Shown: piece by piece, positions 1 through 8,048 of the stretch | How positions within the stretch are numbered: the stretch's first letter is position 1 | How the letters are laid out: each line of letters begins with the position of its first letter | Source: an uncultured Actinomycetes bacterium | GTDB taxonomy: Bacteria > Actinomycetota > CALGFH01 | DNA: 18,411 nt | NCBI GenBank assembly: GCA_937881255.1 | Contig: CALGFH010000343.1 | Span: 1 to 18,411, forward strand | Reading direction: 5' to 3' | Position numbers and translations under genes: made by a program | The notes under the pieces: model-generated | The model's input: only the letters and a program-made list of their open reading frames with translations | What the model was told of the DNA's origin: nothing | Database searches by the model: none

Positions 1-2799
1 CTGGCCCGCCGCCTGGCCCCCCTCCGGCTCGAACGCCCACCCTCGGCGGTGCCGCGAGCAGGTCCAGTACGCCTGCTCGACCTCCTCGGTCCGGCCGACC
101 GCCCGGCCCGGAGCGTCCCAACCGGCCCGGGAGGCGGCCGGCGTGGCCCGATCGAACCCGGCGGGGAAGTGCGGGCGCGTTCGCGTTCGGAGCTGCTCCG
201 GGTGCCGGTCGGGGTCACGGCGGCCGGGGAGGCGCTGGTGCTCGACCTCAAGGAGGCGGCCGAGCGTGGGATCGGCCCGCATGGGCTGGTCGTGGGGGCC
301 ACCGGGTCGGGCAAGAGCGAGCTGTTGCGCACGATCGTCGCCGGTCTGGCCGCGACCCACCCGCCCGGGCAGCTCGCCTTCGTGCTGGTCGACTTCAAGG
401 GCGGCGCCGCCTTCGCCGACCTGGCCCCGCTCCCACAGGTCGCCGGGCTTATCACAAATCTTCAAGGCCCCGACCTGTCGATGGTCGACCGCGCCCTGGC
501 CGCCCTCCAGGGTGAGCTGGCCAGGCGCCAGCGGCTCCTGCACCTGGCCGGCAACCAGCCCGACCTGCGCGCCTACACGGCACGGGTGGCCGTCGACCCC
601 CGGCTCGAGCCGTTGCCCTCACTGCTCGTCGTGGTGGACGAGTTCGGCGAGCTGCTGGCCGCCCGCCCCGAGTTCCTGGAGCTGTTCAGCGCCATCGGCA
701 GGGTCGGGCGCAGCCTCGGCATGCACCTCCTGCTCGCCTCCCAGCGCCTCGACGAGGGCCGCCTGCGTGGCCTCGAGAGCCACCTCCGCTTCCGGGTCTG
801 CCTCCGCACCTTCAGCGCCGCCGAGTCCACCGCCGTCCTCGGCGTCCCCGACGCCTACCACCTGCCCGCGGCCCCCGGCTCCGCCCTCATCAAGGTGGAC
901 GCGTCCTCGCCCGTTCCCTTCACCGCCGCCCTCGTCTCCGGCGCGCAGGCCGACCCACCCGGGTCACGCGGCAGCACCGACCTCGACATCCTGGTCGGCG
1001 GCCTCGTCGGGGCTGGTCAGCCGGTCCATCAGGTGTGGCTTCCGCCACTGGCCGCCGAGATCGACCTCGGCCCGCTGCTCGAGGCCGCGGCGCCCGGATG
1101 GCTCCGGGTGCCGGTCGGGGTGGTCGACCGGCCGCTCCAACAGGCCCAGGAGCCGCTGGTCCTGGACCTGTCGGGCGCCGCCGGGCACCTGGCCGTGGTC
1201 GGGGCGCCGAGGACCGGGAAGAGCACGCTGCTCTGCACGATCGTGGCCGCCCTGGCCGCCACCCATCCGCCCGACGAGGTGCAGGCCTACGCGGTGGACC
1301 TCGGCGGCGGGCTCCTCCATCGACTGAGCGACCTGCCGCACCTCGGCGCCGTGTGCGGCCCCCGGGAGGCCGAACGGGTCCACCAGCTCGTCCGCGAGCT
1401 CCGCTCCCTGCTCTTGGAGCGCGAACGGCGGTTCCGCGACCTGGGCGTCGACTCGATGGCCTCCTGGCACGAGCTCCGCCGCGGCGGTCTCGACCTCGGC
1501 GGCCACGGAGAGGTCTTCCTGCTGATCGACAACTGGGCCGGGTTCGTCCGGGAGCATCCCGAGCTGGAGGCGGAGGTCACCGAGCTGGCCGCATCGGGGA
1601 TCCACTACGGGGTCCACGTCGTCCTGGCCGCCAACCGCTGGGCCGAGCTGCGGCCCGGCCTCCGGGAGAACCTCGGCGGCCGCCTCGAGCTGCGCCTGAA
1701 CGACCCGCTGGAATCAGAGCTCGGCCGCTCGGCGGCCGCGGCCCTGCCGACCCTGCCGGGTCGCGGCCTCACCCAGGACCGCCTCCACTTCCAGGCGGCC
1801 CTGCCCGGCCCGGCGGCTGCCGTCCTCGGACGCGCCATGGCCAGCCGGAGCGGCGCGGTCGCACCGCCGCTCCGGCTGCTGCCCACCCTGGTGGGGGAGC
1901 CGGTCCTGGCAACGGCCGCCGCCGAGGCCGGTTCCGGGATGCCGGCCGGGGTGCCGTTCGCGGTCGAGGAGCATCGGCTGGAACTGGTCGGGCTCGACCT
2001 GTTCGGGGGGTCGCCGCACCTGCTCGTGCTCGGCGACGGGGGATGCGGCAAGACCAGCCTGCTCCGGCTCATCGCCAGGCAGCTGGCCGCCCGCCACCGG
2101 CCCGGGGAGGTCGCCGTGCTGGTCGTCGACCTGCGCCGCGGGCTGCTGGATCTGACGGGTGTCCCGAACCTGGTCGGCTACGCCTGCAGCCCGGCGGCGG
2201 TCGCCCAGGCGGTCGAGCGGCTGCACCGTGAGCTGACCGAGCCGGCCCCGGCCGGTCCCGCCCTCCTACCCGGACCACTGACGCCGGGCTGGGTGCCCGA
2301 CCGGCTGGTGGCGTCGCGCAACGGGTCCGGCGGCCGATCCGGTGGCCGCGATCCATCGCCCGGGCTGGCCGAGGCGCCGATCCGGGCTGGGCCGCGCCAT
2401 GTGCTGCTGGTCGACGACTACGACCTCCTGCCGGCCTCGGCCGGGAGCCCGTTGCTTCCGTTGCTGGACCTGCTCGGGCTGGGGCGGGAGCTCGGGTTCC
2501 ATCTGGTGCTGACCCGGCGGGTGGCCGGGGCGGCGCGGGCGGCCTTCGAACCGGTGGTGCAGCGGCTCCGGGAGCTCGGGGGGACGGGGCTCGTCATGAG
2601 CGGCGACCCCGACGAGGGGCCGTTGCTCGGCGGGCAGAAGGCGGCTCGGCGGCCTCCCGGCCGGGGGCTGCTCGTCCAGCCGGGCCGGCCGCCGACCCTC
2701 GTCCAGGTCGTCCACAGCCCCGCGCCATCTGGCGATGAGCCTTCGGAACGGCAGGAGGCGGGTGAACGACGGCAGGAGGGGTGCCTGGGGGAGGGGTAA
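1..2799 (+). CDS. EccC-type type VII secretion ATPase with three FtsK/SpoIIIE domains (5' partial)
   Basis: Motor ATPase of ESX/type VII secretion, which in the family sits in the inner-membrane core complex and recruits WXG100-type substrates. The frame is open to the window's left edge, so the start and the expected N-terminal membrane segments lie outside; a GTG at 49 is probably internal because the preceding codons read like family sequence (ARRLAPLRL). Counting from codon 49, module 1 has Walker A GATGSGKS at about 83-90 and Walker B VVDEF near 195-199, with the family stretches LDLKEAAERGIGPHGL and VLVDFKGGAAF. Module 2 has GAPRTGKS at 385-392 but its Walker B region reads LLIDNW, without the catalytic Glu. 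Module 3 has GDGGCGKT at 662-669 and LLVDDY near 786-791. An intact first and degenerate later ATPases is the known EccC pattern. The C-terminal tail is Glu/Arg-rich. An FHA-FtsK relative is possible, since the N-terminus is unseen. No WXG100 partner is visible. Confidence 0.85.
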   Translation: MARRLAPLRLERPPSAVPRAGPVRLLDLLGPADRPARSVPTGPGGGRRGPIEPGGEVRARSRSELLRVPVGVTAAGEALVLDLKEAAERGIGPHGLVVGATGSGKSELLRTIVAGLAATHPPGQLAFVLVDFKGGAAFADLAPLPQVAGLITNLQGPDLSMVDRALAALQGELARRQRLLHLAGNQPDLRAYTARVAVDPRLEPLPSLLVVVDEFGELLAARPEFLELFSAIGRVGRSLGMHLLLASQRLDEGRLRGLESHLRFRVCLRTFSAAESTAVLGVPDAYHLPAAPGSALIKVDASSPVPFTAALVSGAQADPPGSRGSTDLDILVGGLVGAGQPVHQVWLPPLAAEIDLGPLLEAAAPGWLRVPVGVVDRPLQQAQEPLVLDLSGAAGHLAVVGAPRTGKSTLLCTIVAALAATHPPDEVQAYAVDLGGGLLHRLSDLPHLGAVCGPREAERVHQLVRELRSLLLERERRFRDLGVDSMASWHELRRGGLDLGGHGEVFLLIDNWAGFVREHPELEAEVTELAASGIHYGVHVVLAANRWAELRPGLRENLGGRLELRLNDPLESELGRSAAAALPTLPGRGLTQDRLHFQAALPGPAAAVLGRAMASRSGAVAPPLRLLPTLVGEPVLATAAAEAGSGMPAGVPFAVEEHRLELVGLDLFGGSPHLLVLGDGGCGKTSLLRLIARQLAARHRPGEVAVLVVDLRRGLLDLTGVPNLVGYACSPAAVAQAVERLHRELTEPAPAGPALLPGPLTPGWVPDRLVASRNGSGGRSGGRDPSPGLAEAPIRAGPRHVLLVDDYDLLPASAGSPLLPLLDLLGLGRELGFHLVLTRRVAGAARAAFEPVVQRLRELGGTGLVMSGDPDEGPLLGGQKAARRPPGRGLLVQPGRPPTLVQVVHSPAPSGDEPSERQEAGERRQEGCLGEG

Positions 2800-2826
2800 A
2801 TGCGCAGGCCAGGGCGGTCAAATGGG

Positions 2827-2855
2827 TTGCTGGTTGGCGTCGCGAGTGCTATCTT
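2827..2855 (+). promoter_or_regulatory. candidate promoter of the rimP-nusA-infB operon
   Basis: A -35-like TTGCTG (2827-2832) lies 17 bp before a -10-like TATCTT (2850-2855). The -10 is preceded by TGC, giving an extended -10 element (TGnTATnnT). Transcription would begin near 2862, leaving a leader of about 165 nt before rimP. It lies just after the EccC stop, where a new operon would need a promoter. Judged by eye only. Confidence 0.45.
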
Positions 2856-2913
2856 GCAGCCTGTTGACGTATGGCCGTCCGGCCTGTTGCCAGGTCAGGC
2901 ACCGGTGAGGAGC

Positions 2914-2936
2914 GAAGTGGGCATTGCGCCCACTTC
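2914..2936 (+). promoter_or_regulatory. rimP-leader hairpin, possible attenuator
   Basis: A perfect 9-bp inverted repeat (GAAGTGGGC / GCCCACTTC) closes a 5-nt ATTGC loop about 50 nt after the predicted transcription start and about 90 nt before rimP. Only a weak U-rich stretch (TGTGTTGT) follows. Hairpins with an AGTGGGC/GCCCACT stem are known to me ahead of rimP in other bacteria, where they are proposed attenuators of the nusA operon; that link is from memory. It could also be a terminator for the upstream ATPase gene. Confidence 0.5.
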
Positions 2937-3028
2937 TGTGTTGTCAGGGGCCGGCGGCGCGGCGACGAGCTGGAATGGTGCCGCTACCGAGAGGGCGAGC
3001 AGCAACGCGCGACATGTGAGGGAGGTCG

Positions 3029-3490
3029 GTGAGCGTGACGGCGCTTCCTTCGCATGTCCAAGAGCTGGCCGACCGGGTGGCAACCGGCCACGGGGTCGAG
3101 GTGCTGGAGCTGGCCCTCCGCGGCCAGGGTCGCGGGCGGGTGCTCAGCGTGGTCCTGGACGCCGAGGAGCCGGTCGAGGCCGACGTCGTCGAGCTGGTCT
3201 CCAAGGACCTGTCGCGCGCCCTCGACCAGGCCGACCCGGTCGCCGGCAGCTACACCCTCGAGGTGAGCACGCCCGGGCTCGGGCGCCCGCTCCTGACCGG
3301 CCGGGACTTCCGCCGCCAGCGTGGCCACGAGGTCAGCATCGACCGCGACGGCCAGGACGAGGAGGCCTCCCCGGTCCAGGGTGTGGTGGTGGACGCCGAC
3401 GACGAGGCGGTCCTGCTGGAGGTCGGGGGGAGCCAGGTCCGGGTGCCGCTGTCCGAGGTGGTTCGAGGGAAGGTGGTGTTGCCGTGGTGA
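3029..3490 (+). CDS. rimP: ribosome maturation factor RimP
   Basis: RimP binds the 30S precursor and promotes its maturation in the cytoplasm. The 153-residue product is the usual family length. The signature YTLEVSTPGLGRPL lies at residues 75-88, at the end of the N-terminal alpha/beta domain, followed by a small beta-barrel domain ending in VVRGKVVLPW. The chosen GTG at 3029 lies only 3 nt after GGAGG (3021-3025); the next in-frame GTG at 3035 has a better 9-nt spacing and would shorten the protein by two residues. It is the first gene of the nusA-infB operon, 49 nt before nusA, the classic arrangement in which RimP, NusA and IF2 are co-expressed. Confidence 0.95.
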   Translation: MSVTALPSHVQELADRVATGHGVEVLELALRGQGRGRVLSVVLDAEEPVEADVVELVSKDLSRALDQADPVAGSYTLEVSTPGLGRPLLTGRDFRRQRGHEVSIDRDGQDEEASPVQGVVVDADDEAVLLEVGGSQVRVPLSEVVRGKVVLPW

Positions 3491-3539
3491 CGCGCAACCG
3501 CACCCGACCCAGATCCACCAGCAACGAGAGGACGGCGAC

Positions 3540-4532
3540 GTGAAGATCCCGATCGATGAGCTGCGCTTCCTCGAGCGCGAGAAGGGCATCGCGCTCGAGA
3601 CGGTCATCAGCGCGCTCGAGAGCGCCCTCGCCGCCGCCTACAAGCGCCAGCCCAACGCGCCGGAGGGGGCGCGGGTGGTGGTCGACCGCGACAGCGGCGA
3701 CGTGACCGTGTTCGCCCAGGAGCTGGACGACGAGGAGCAGGTCATCCGGGAGTGGGAGGACACCCCCTCGGACTTCGGCCGGATCGCCGCGGTCACGGCC
3801 AAGCAGGTGATCATGCAGCGCCTGCGGGAGGCCGAGCGCGACGTGACCTTCGGCGAGTACGAGGGGCGCGTCGGCGACATCGTCACCGGCATCGTGCAGC
3901 AGCGGGACCAGCGCCACATCTCGGTCGACCTGGGCAAGATCGAGGCCGACCTGCCCCACTCCGAGCAGGTGCCGAGCGAGCACTACCAGCACAACGACCG
4001 GCTGAAGGTCTACGTGACCGACGTCGTCCGGTCGGCCAGGGGCCTGCGGGTGGTGGTCTCCAGGACCCACCCCAACCTGATCAAGCGGCTGTTCGAGCTC
4101 GAGGTGCCCGAGATCGCCGAGGGCATCGTCGAGATCACCAACGTGGCCAGGGAGCCGGGGCACCGGACCAAGATCGCCGTCCGCAGCCACGAGCCCGGGG
4201 TCGACCCCAAGGGCGCGTGCGTCGGGGCCCGCGGGTCGCGGGTGCGCATGGTGGTCAACGAGCTGCGCGGTGAGAAGATCGACATCGTGTCCTGGTCGGA
4301 GGACGCGGCCCAGTTCGTGGCCGAGGCGCTCTCGCCGGCCAAGGTGAAGAGCGTGCAGATCGACGAGCAGGAGCGGACCGCGCATGTGGTCGTTCCCGAC
4401 TACCAGCTCTCGCTCGCCATCGGCAAAGAGGGGCAGAATGCGCGGTTGGCCGCGAGGCTGACCGGCTGGCGGATCGACATCGTGAGCGAGAGCCAGGCCG
4501 CCGAGCAGGCGAGCCAGGGTCAGCGGCGCTGA
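3540..4532 (+). CDS. nusA: transcription termination/antitermination factor NusA
   Basis: NusA binds RNA polymerase and nascent RNA and modulates pausing, termination and rRNA antitermination. The 330-residue product starts at GTG 3540 (MKIPIDELRFLEREKG), about 7 nt after GAGAGG. In order it shows the N-terminal polymerase-binding domain (about 1-105), an S1 domain starting at GRVGDIVTGIV (residue 109), KH1 with DPKGACVGARGSRV (222-235) and KH2 with IGKEGQNARLAARLTGW (GKEG at 295-298). It stops shortly after KH2, so it lacks the acidic C-terminal repeats of E. coli NusA, as is normal in Actinomycetota. The frame stays open upstream to 3321, overlapping rimP, but the conserved N-terminus and ribosome site fix the start. 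It lies between rimP and ylxR. Confidence 0.97.
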   Translation: MKIPIDELRFLEREKGIALETVISALESALAAAYKRQPNAPEGARVVVDRDSGDVTVFAQELDDEEQVIREWEDTPSDFGRIAAVTAKQVIMQRLREAERDVTFGEYEGRVGDIVTGIVQQRDQRHISVDLGKIEADLPHSEQVPSEHYQHNDRLKVYVTDVVRSARGLRVVVSRTHPNLIKRLFELEVPEIAEGIVEITNVAREPGHRTKIAVRSHEPGVDPKGACVGARGSRVRMVVNELRGEKIDIVSWSEDAAQFVAEALSPAKVKSVQIDEQERTAHVVVPDYQLSLAIGKEGQNARLAARLTGWRIDIVSESQAAEQASQGQRR

Positions 4533-4565
4533 CGGAGCAGGAGGCGGGCAGGGATTGCTGACGGT

Positions 4566-4574
4566 GGAGGAGGT
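4566..4574 (+). promoter_or_regulatory. strong ribosome binding site deciding the ylxR start
   Basis: GGAGGAGGT lies 4-8 nt before ATG 4579. It favours that ATG over the in-frame TTG at 4555, which would place the Shine-Dalgarno sequence inside the gene. Confidence 0.7.
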
Positions 4575-4578
4575 GGGA

Positions 4579-4980
4579 ATGCGCAAGCGGTCACCAGGCG
4601 TTGCAGGTGGTGAGGCGACGTCCGGGCGCTCGAGCGCGAGGCGTGCGGGCACCAGGGCGGAGCCGCGGCGGACGTGTGTGGTGTGCCGGGCGACGACCGC
4701 GAAGCGTACCCTCCATCGGATCGTGCGTTCGCCGGCCGGGACGGTCTCCTACGACCCGACCGGGAAGGCGGCCGGTCGTGGCGCCTATCTGTGCGGTCAG
4801 CCTGACTGCCTGGACCTGGCGGTGCGGCGGCGCAGCATCCAACGAGCATTGAAGGTGACCGACACGGTGGCGGCCAGCGCCGCCGTCGAGGCATTGCGGA
4901 ACAGAATGTTGAGCGAGCGGGTCGCGCCGGCCAGCCGGCACTCCCGCTCGAGCGATGACGAGGAAGTGAGATCTGGTTGA
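4579..4980 (+). CDS. ylxR: YlxR family RNA-binding protein (DUF448)
   Basis: YlxR is a small basic protein almost always encoded between nusA and infB. The family is structurally RNA-binding, has been reported to act on RNase P or as a nucleoid-associated regulator in some species, and its role here is inferred. From ATG 4579 the product has 133 residues. The family core covers about residues 31-72: RTCVVCR (31-37), HRIVRSPAG, YDPTGKAAGRGAYLC (58-72). Cys33, Cys36, Cys72 and Cys77 could bind a metal. The N-terminal 30 residues are Arg-rich and the C-terminal 20 acidic, both probably disordered. It sits 46 nt after nusA, and its TGA (4978-4980) overlaps the TTG start of infB by 4 nt, suggesting translational coupling. 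Confidence 0.93.
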   Translation: MRKRSPGVAGGEATSGRSSARRAGTRAEPRRTCVVCRATTAKRTLHRIVRSPAGTVSYDPTGKAAGRGAYLCGQPDCLDLAVRRRSIQRALKVTDTVAASAAVEALRNRMLSERVAPASRHSRSSDDEEVRSG

Positions 4981-7900
4981 GCAACCCGCGGGTGTATGAG
5001 ATCGCCAAGGAGCTTGGGGTCCCGTCCAAGGACCTGCTTGCCAAGCTGTCCTCCATGGGGGTGGAGGCCAAGAGCCATTCGTCGACGGTGACCCAGGACG
5101 TGGCCGACAAGCTGCGCTCGTCGGCCGGTGGCGGCCGTCCGGCACGGGCCGGCCAGTCCCGGCAGGACCAGGGCGACGCCCGCCCCGCGCAGGCCAAGGC
5201 GGGCCAGGCGCGTGCCGGGCAGCCGGCTTCGGGCCAGCCCGACGCCAGCGCCGCCGGGCCGGCCGGTCAGGCGCGTGCCGGTCAGGCGCGACCCGCCCAG
5301 CCGGGCACGGGCCAGCCAGGCGCCGGACAGGGCCGACCCGCCCAGCCGGGCGCCGGTCAGGCACGCCCCGCCCAGCCGGGCGCCGGTCAGGCACGCCCCG
5401 CCCAGCCGGGTGCCGGGCAGCCCCGGCCCGGGCAGCCCGGGCAGCCGCGACCCGTGGGTCGCGACGACCGGCCGCTGCCACCTGGGGTCCGTCCCCTCCC
5501 GCCGGGTGTCCGGCCGCTCCCGCCCGGGGCGCGGCCGCTCCCACCGGGGGCGCGGCCCATCGGCCGTGACGGCAAGCCGCTGCCCCCAGGGGTCCGTCCC
5601 CTCCCGCCGGGTGTCCGGCCGCTCCCGCCCGGGGCACGGCCGCTGCCGCCCGGTGCCCGGCCCATCGGCCGTGACGGCCGTCCGCTTCCGCCAGGTGCCC
5701 GTCCGGTCGGGCCCGGCGGCCGCCCGCTGCCGCCGGGCGCCCGCCCGGCCCCGCCGGGTGCGGGGCGTCCCGGCATGGGCCAGCGTCAGGGCCCGCCAGG
5801 CGCGGGCCGTCCCGGCATGGGCCAGGGTGGCCGTCCCGGTGGTCCCGGCCAGCCCGGGATGCGCGGTGGCCAGCCCGGCCAGGGCCGCCCCGGCGGTCCC
5901 GGCGGTGGCGCCGGCCGTCCAGGAGGCTACGGCGGCCGTCCCGGTGGTCCCGGCGGCGGTGCCGGCCGGCCCGGTGTCGGCGGTCGTCCCGGTGGTCCCG
6001 GCGGCGGCGGCGGTGGTGGCCGTCCCGGCGGCCCGGGTGGCGGCGGCCGCCCCGGCTTCGGTGGTCGTCCCGGTGGTCCCGGCGGCGGCCTCGGCCGTCC
6101 CGGTGGCAGCCGCTTCGGCGGCCGCGGGCGTCCCAAGAAGCGCCGCGGCGGGCGTCGTCGTGAAGAGTTCGAGGCCATGGGGGCCCCGACCATCGAGGCC
6201 ATCTCCGACATGTCGGTCGAGGGCCTGGTCCGGGTGCCCCGCGGGGTCACCGTGCAGGACCTGGCCGACCGTCTCGGCCAGCCCGCCGGCGACCTGATCC
6301 GCGTGCTCATGCAGATGGGCGAGATGCTCACCGCCACCCAGTCGATGTCCGACGAGGCGGTCGCCCTGCTGGCCGAGGAGATCGGGGCCCGGATCGAGGT
6401 CGTCGACCCCAGTGAGGCCGACGCCCTCCAGGAGATCGAGGGCTGGGAGGACACCGAGGCCGACAAGGACGAGGACCTGCGTCCCCGCCCGCCGGTGGTG
6501 ACCGTCATGGGCCACGTCGACCACGGCAAGACCAAGCTGCTCGACGCCATCCGCAACACCGACGTGGTCGCCCGCGAGGCCGGCGGCATCACCCAGCACA
6601 TCGGTGCCTACCAGGTCAGGGCGGGCGCCGACGGGCGCCTGGTGACCTTCATCGACACCCCCGGCCACGAGGCGTTCACCGCCATGCGGGCCAGGGGCGC
6701 GGCCGTCACCGACGTGGCCGTGCTGGTGGTCGCCGCCGACGACGGGGTCATGCCCCAGACCGTCGAGGCGATCAACCACGCCAAGGCGGCCGGGGTGCCG
6801 ATCGTGGTGGCGGTCAACAAGGTCGACAAGGAGGACGCCAACCCGGCCAAGGTCCGCCAGCAGCTGACCGAGTACGACCTGGTGGCCGAGGAGTACGGCG
6901 GCAAGACCCAGTTCGTCGACGTGTCGGCCAAGACCCAGCAGAACCTCGACACCCTGGTCGAGACCATCCTGCTGGTCGCCGACGTCGAGCTGAACCTCAA
7001 GGCCAACCCGGAGCGGCGCGCCCAGGGCTCGGTCATCGAGGCCCACCTGGACAAGGGCCGCGGCCCGGTGGCGACCATCCTGGTCCGCCGGGGCACCCTG
7101 CACGTCGGGGACGCGGTCGCCGCCGGGACCGCCTTCGGGCGGGTCCGGGCCATGTTCGACGAGAACGGCAAGGAGGTCGAGGCCGCCGTCCCGGCCCAGC
7201 CGGTGGTGGTCATCGGCCTCTCGGCCCCGCCCAGCGCCGGCGACGAGGTCCGGGCGGTCACCGACGAGCGCATCGCCCGCGGGATCTCCCAGACCCGGGA
7301 GGCCCGCCAGCGCCAGGCGGCCATCGCCACCAGCCGGGCCCCGCGCCTGGAGGACCTGTTCGCCAGGATCCGCGAGGGCCAGCTCCAGGAGCTGCCGCTG
7401 ATCATCAAGGCCGACGTGATGGGCTCGGTCGAGGCCATCGACGACGCCCTCGGCCGGATCGAGATCCCCGAGGTCCGGCTGCGGGTGCTCCACAAGGCGG
7501 CCGGCGCCATCACCGAGGACGACGTCTCCCTGGCCGCGGTGGCCGGGGCGATCATCATCGGCTTCTCGGTGCGGCCCACGCCGGCGGCCCGCGAGCTGGC
7601 CAACCGCGAGGGCGTCGACATCCGCCTGTACTCGGTCATCTACCAGGTGGTGGAGGACATCGAGAAGGCCCTCAAGGGCATGCTCGCCCCCGAGTACGAG
7701 GAGCGCGCGCTCGGCACGGCCGAGGTCAGGCAGACCTTCCGGGTGCCGCGGATCGGCGTCGTGGCCGGGTCGTACGTCACCTCGGGCGAGGTCGCCCGCG
7801 GGGCCAAGGCCCGCCTGGTCCGCGACGGCGTGGTCGTCTACGAGGGGCGGATCGGCTCGCTGCGCCGCTTCAAGGACGACGCCCGCACGGTCGCGGCCGG

Positions 7901-7991
7901 CTACGAGTGCGGCATCGGCCTGGAGAACTTCCAGGACGTCCATGAAGGCGACCAGATCGAGGCCTACGAGATGGTCGAGATCCCACGGTAA
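4977..7991 (+). CDS. infB: translation initiation factor IF-2
   Basis: IF2 is the GTPase that brings initiator tRNA to the 30S subunit and drives subunit joining. The 1004-residue product starts at TTG 4977, overlapping the ylxR stop; the start is supported by the conserved first IF2_N module (RVYEIAKELGVPSKDLLAKL). Residues about 48-395 form a Pro/Gly/Arg/Gln-rich region with three successive repeat types, ending in a basic stretch (PKKRRGGRRR). A second IF2_N module spans about 420-475. The GTPase carries G1 GHVDHGKT (512-519), G3 DTPGH (560-564), G4 NKVD (614-617) and G5 SAK (650-652). Domains II, III and the fMet-tRNA-binding C-terminus follow (RVPRIGVVAGSYVTSGEVARG near the end). The catalytic core is standard; the disordered N-terminal region is notably long and regular. 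ylxP follows after 57 nt. Confidence 0.98.
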   Translation: MSNPRVYEIAKELGVPSKDLLAKLSSMGVEAKSHSSTVTQDVADKLRSSAGGGRPARAGQSRQDQGDARPAQAKAGQARAGQPASGQPDASAAGPAGQARAGQARPAQPGTGQPGAGQGRPAQPGAGQARPAQPGAGQARPAQPGAGQPRPGQPGQPRPVGRDDRPLPPGVRPLPPGVRPLPPGARPLPPGARPIGRDGKPLPPGVRPLPPGVRPLPPGARPLPPGARPIGRDGRPLPPGARPVGPGGRPLPPGARPAPPGAGRPGMGQRQGPPGAGRPGMGQGGRPGGPGQPGMRGGQPGQGRPGGPGGGAGRPGGYGGRPGGPGGGAGRPGVGGRPGGPGGGGGGGRPGGPGGGGRPGFGGRPGGPGGGLGRPGGSRFGGRGRPKKRRGGRRREEFEAMGAPTIEAISDMSVEGLVRVPRGVTVQDLADRLGQPAGDLIRVLMQMGEMLTATQSMSDEAVALLAEEIGARIEVVDPSEADALQEIEGWEDTEADKDEDLRPRPPVVTVMGHVDHGKTKLLDAIRNTDVVAREAGGITQHIGAYQVRAGADGRLVTFIDTPGHEAFTAMRARGAAVTDVAVLVVAADDGVMPQTVEAINHAKAAGVPIVVAVNKVDKEDANPAKVRQQLTEYDLVAEEYGGKTQFVDVSAKTQQNLDTLVETILLVADVELNLKANPERRAQGSVIEAHLDKGRGPVATILVRRGTLHVGDAVAAGTAFGRVRAMFDENGKEVEAAVPAQPVVVIGLSAPPSAGDEVRAVTDERIARGISQTREARQRQAAIATSRAPRLEDLFARIREGQLQELPLIIKADVMGSVEAIDDALGRIEIPEVRLRVLHKAAGAITEDDVSLAAVAGAIIIGFSVRPTPAARELANREGVDIRLYSVIYQVVEDIEKALKGMLAPEYEERALGTAEVRQTFRVPRIGVVAGSYVTSGEVARGAKARLVRDGVVVYEGRIGSLRRFKDDARTVAAGYECGIGLENFQDVHEGDQIEAYEMVEIPR
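5286..5430 (+). repeat. decapeptide-coding repeats in infB
   Basis: Tandem units encode variants of a ten-residue motif, ARPAQPGAGQ. Two copies of a 30-bp unit, 5341-5370 and 5371-5400, are identical at the DNA level, and a third begins at 5401 with one early change. Flanking units on both sides are more diverged. The identical copies suggest recent slippage or gene conversion within a disordered region. Confidence 0.85.
5451..5765 (+). repeat. heptapeptide-coding repeat array in infB (15 units)
   Basis: Fifteen consecutive in-frame heptads of 21 bp each. Most units are PLPPGVR or PLPPGAR, and every fifth is PVGRDDR, PIGRDGK or PIGRDGR (starting at 5451, 5556 and 5661). This gives a 105-bp higher-order period: four PLPPG(V/A)R units plus one PxGRD unit. 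After 5682 the array degrades (PVGPGGR, PAPPGAG). The two middle higher-order units differ mainly at wobble positions. Confidence 0.9.
5818..6128 (+). repeat. GRPGGPGGG-type glycine-rich repeats in infB
   Basis: Irregular repeats built on GRPGGPGGG with spacers such as AGRPG and GGYGG, followed by a basic cluster (PKKRRGGRRR) at about 6132-6161. Composition resembles RGG-like disordered RNA-binding tails. DNA-level similarity between units is high (recurring CGTCCCGGTGGTCCCGGCGG), so this stretch is prone to slippage and to assembly error. Confidence 0.75.
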
Positions 7992-8048
7992 CCCGACGGC
8001 CGCGGGGCCACGGCGTTTGCCGCCCGGTCCCGGGGCGATCCTGCTGCC

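Noticed and set aside
2800..3543. ORF on the + strand overlapping the rimP leader and rimP in another frame
   Set aside because: Its ATG touches the EccC stop, but it has no ribosome site of note, and most of its product is an Arg/Gly/Pro-rich shadow of rimP.
5286..6128. CRISPR-like or satellite array
   Set aside because: The repeats have no unique spacers, follow codon periods of 30 and 21 bp, and lie within the infB frame.
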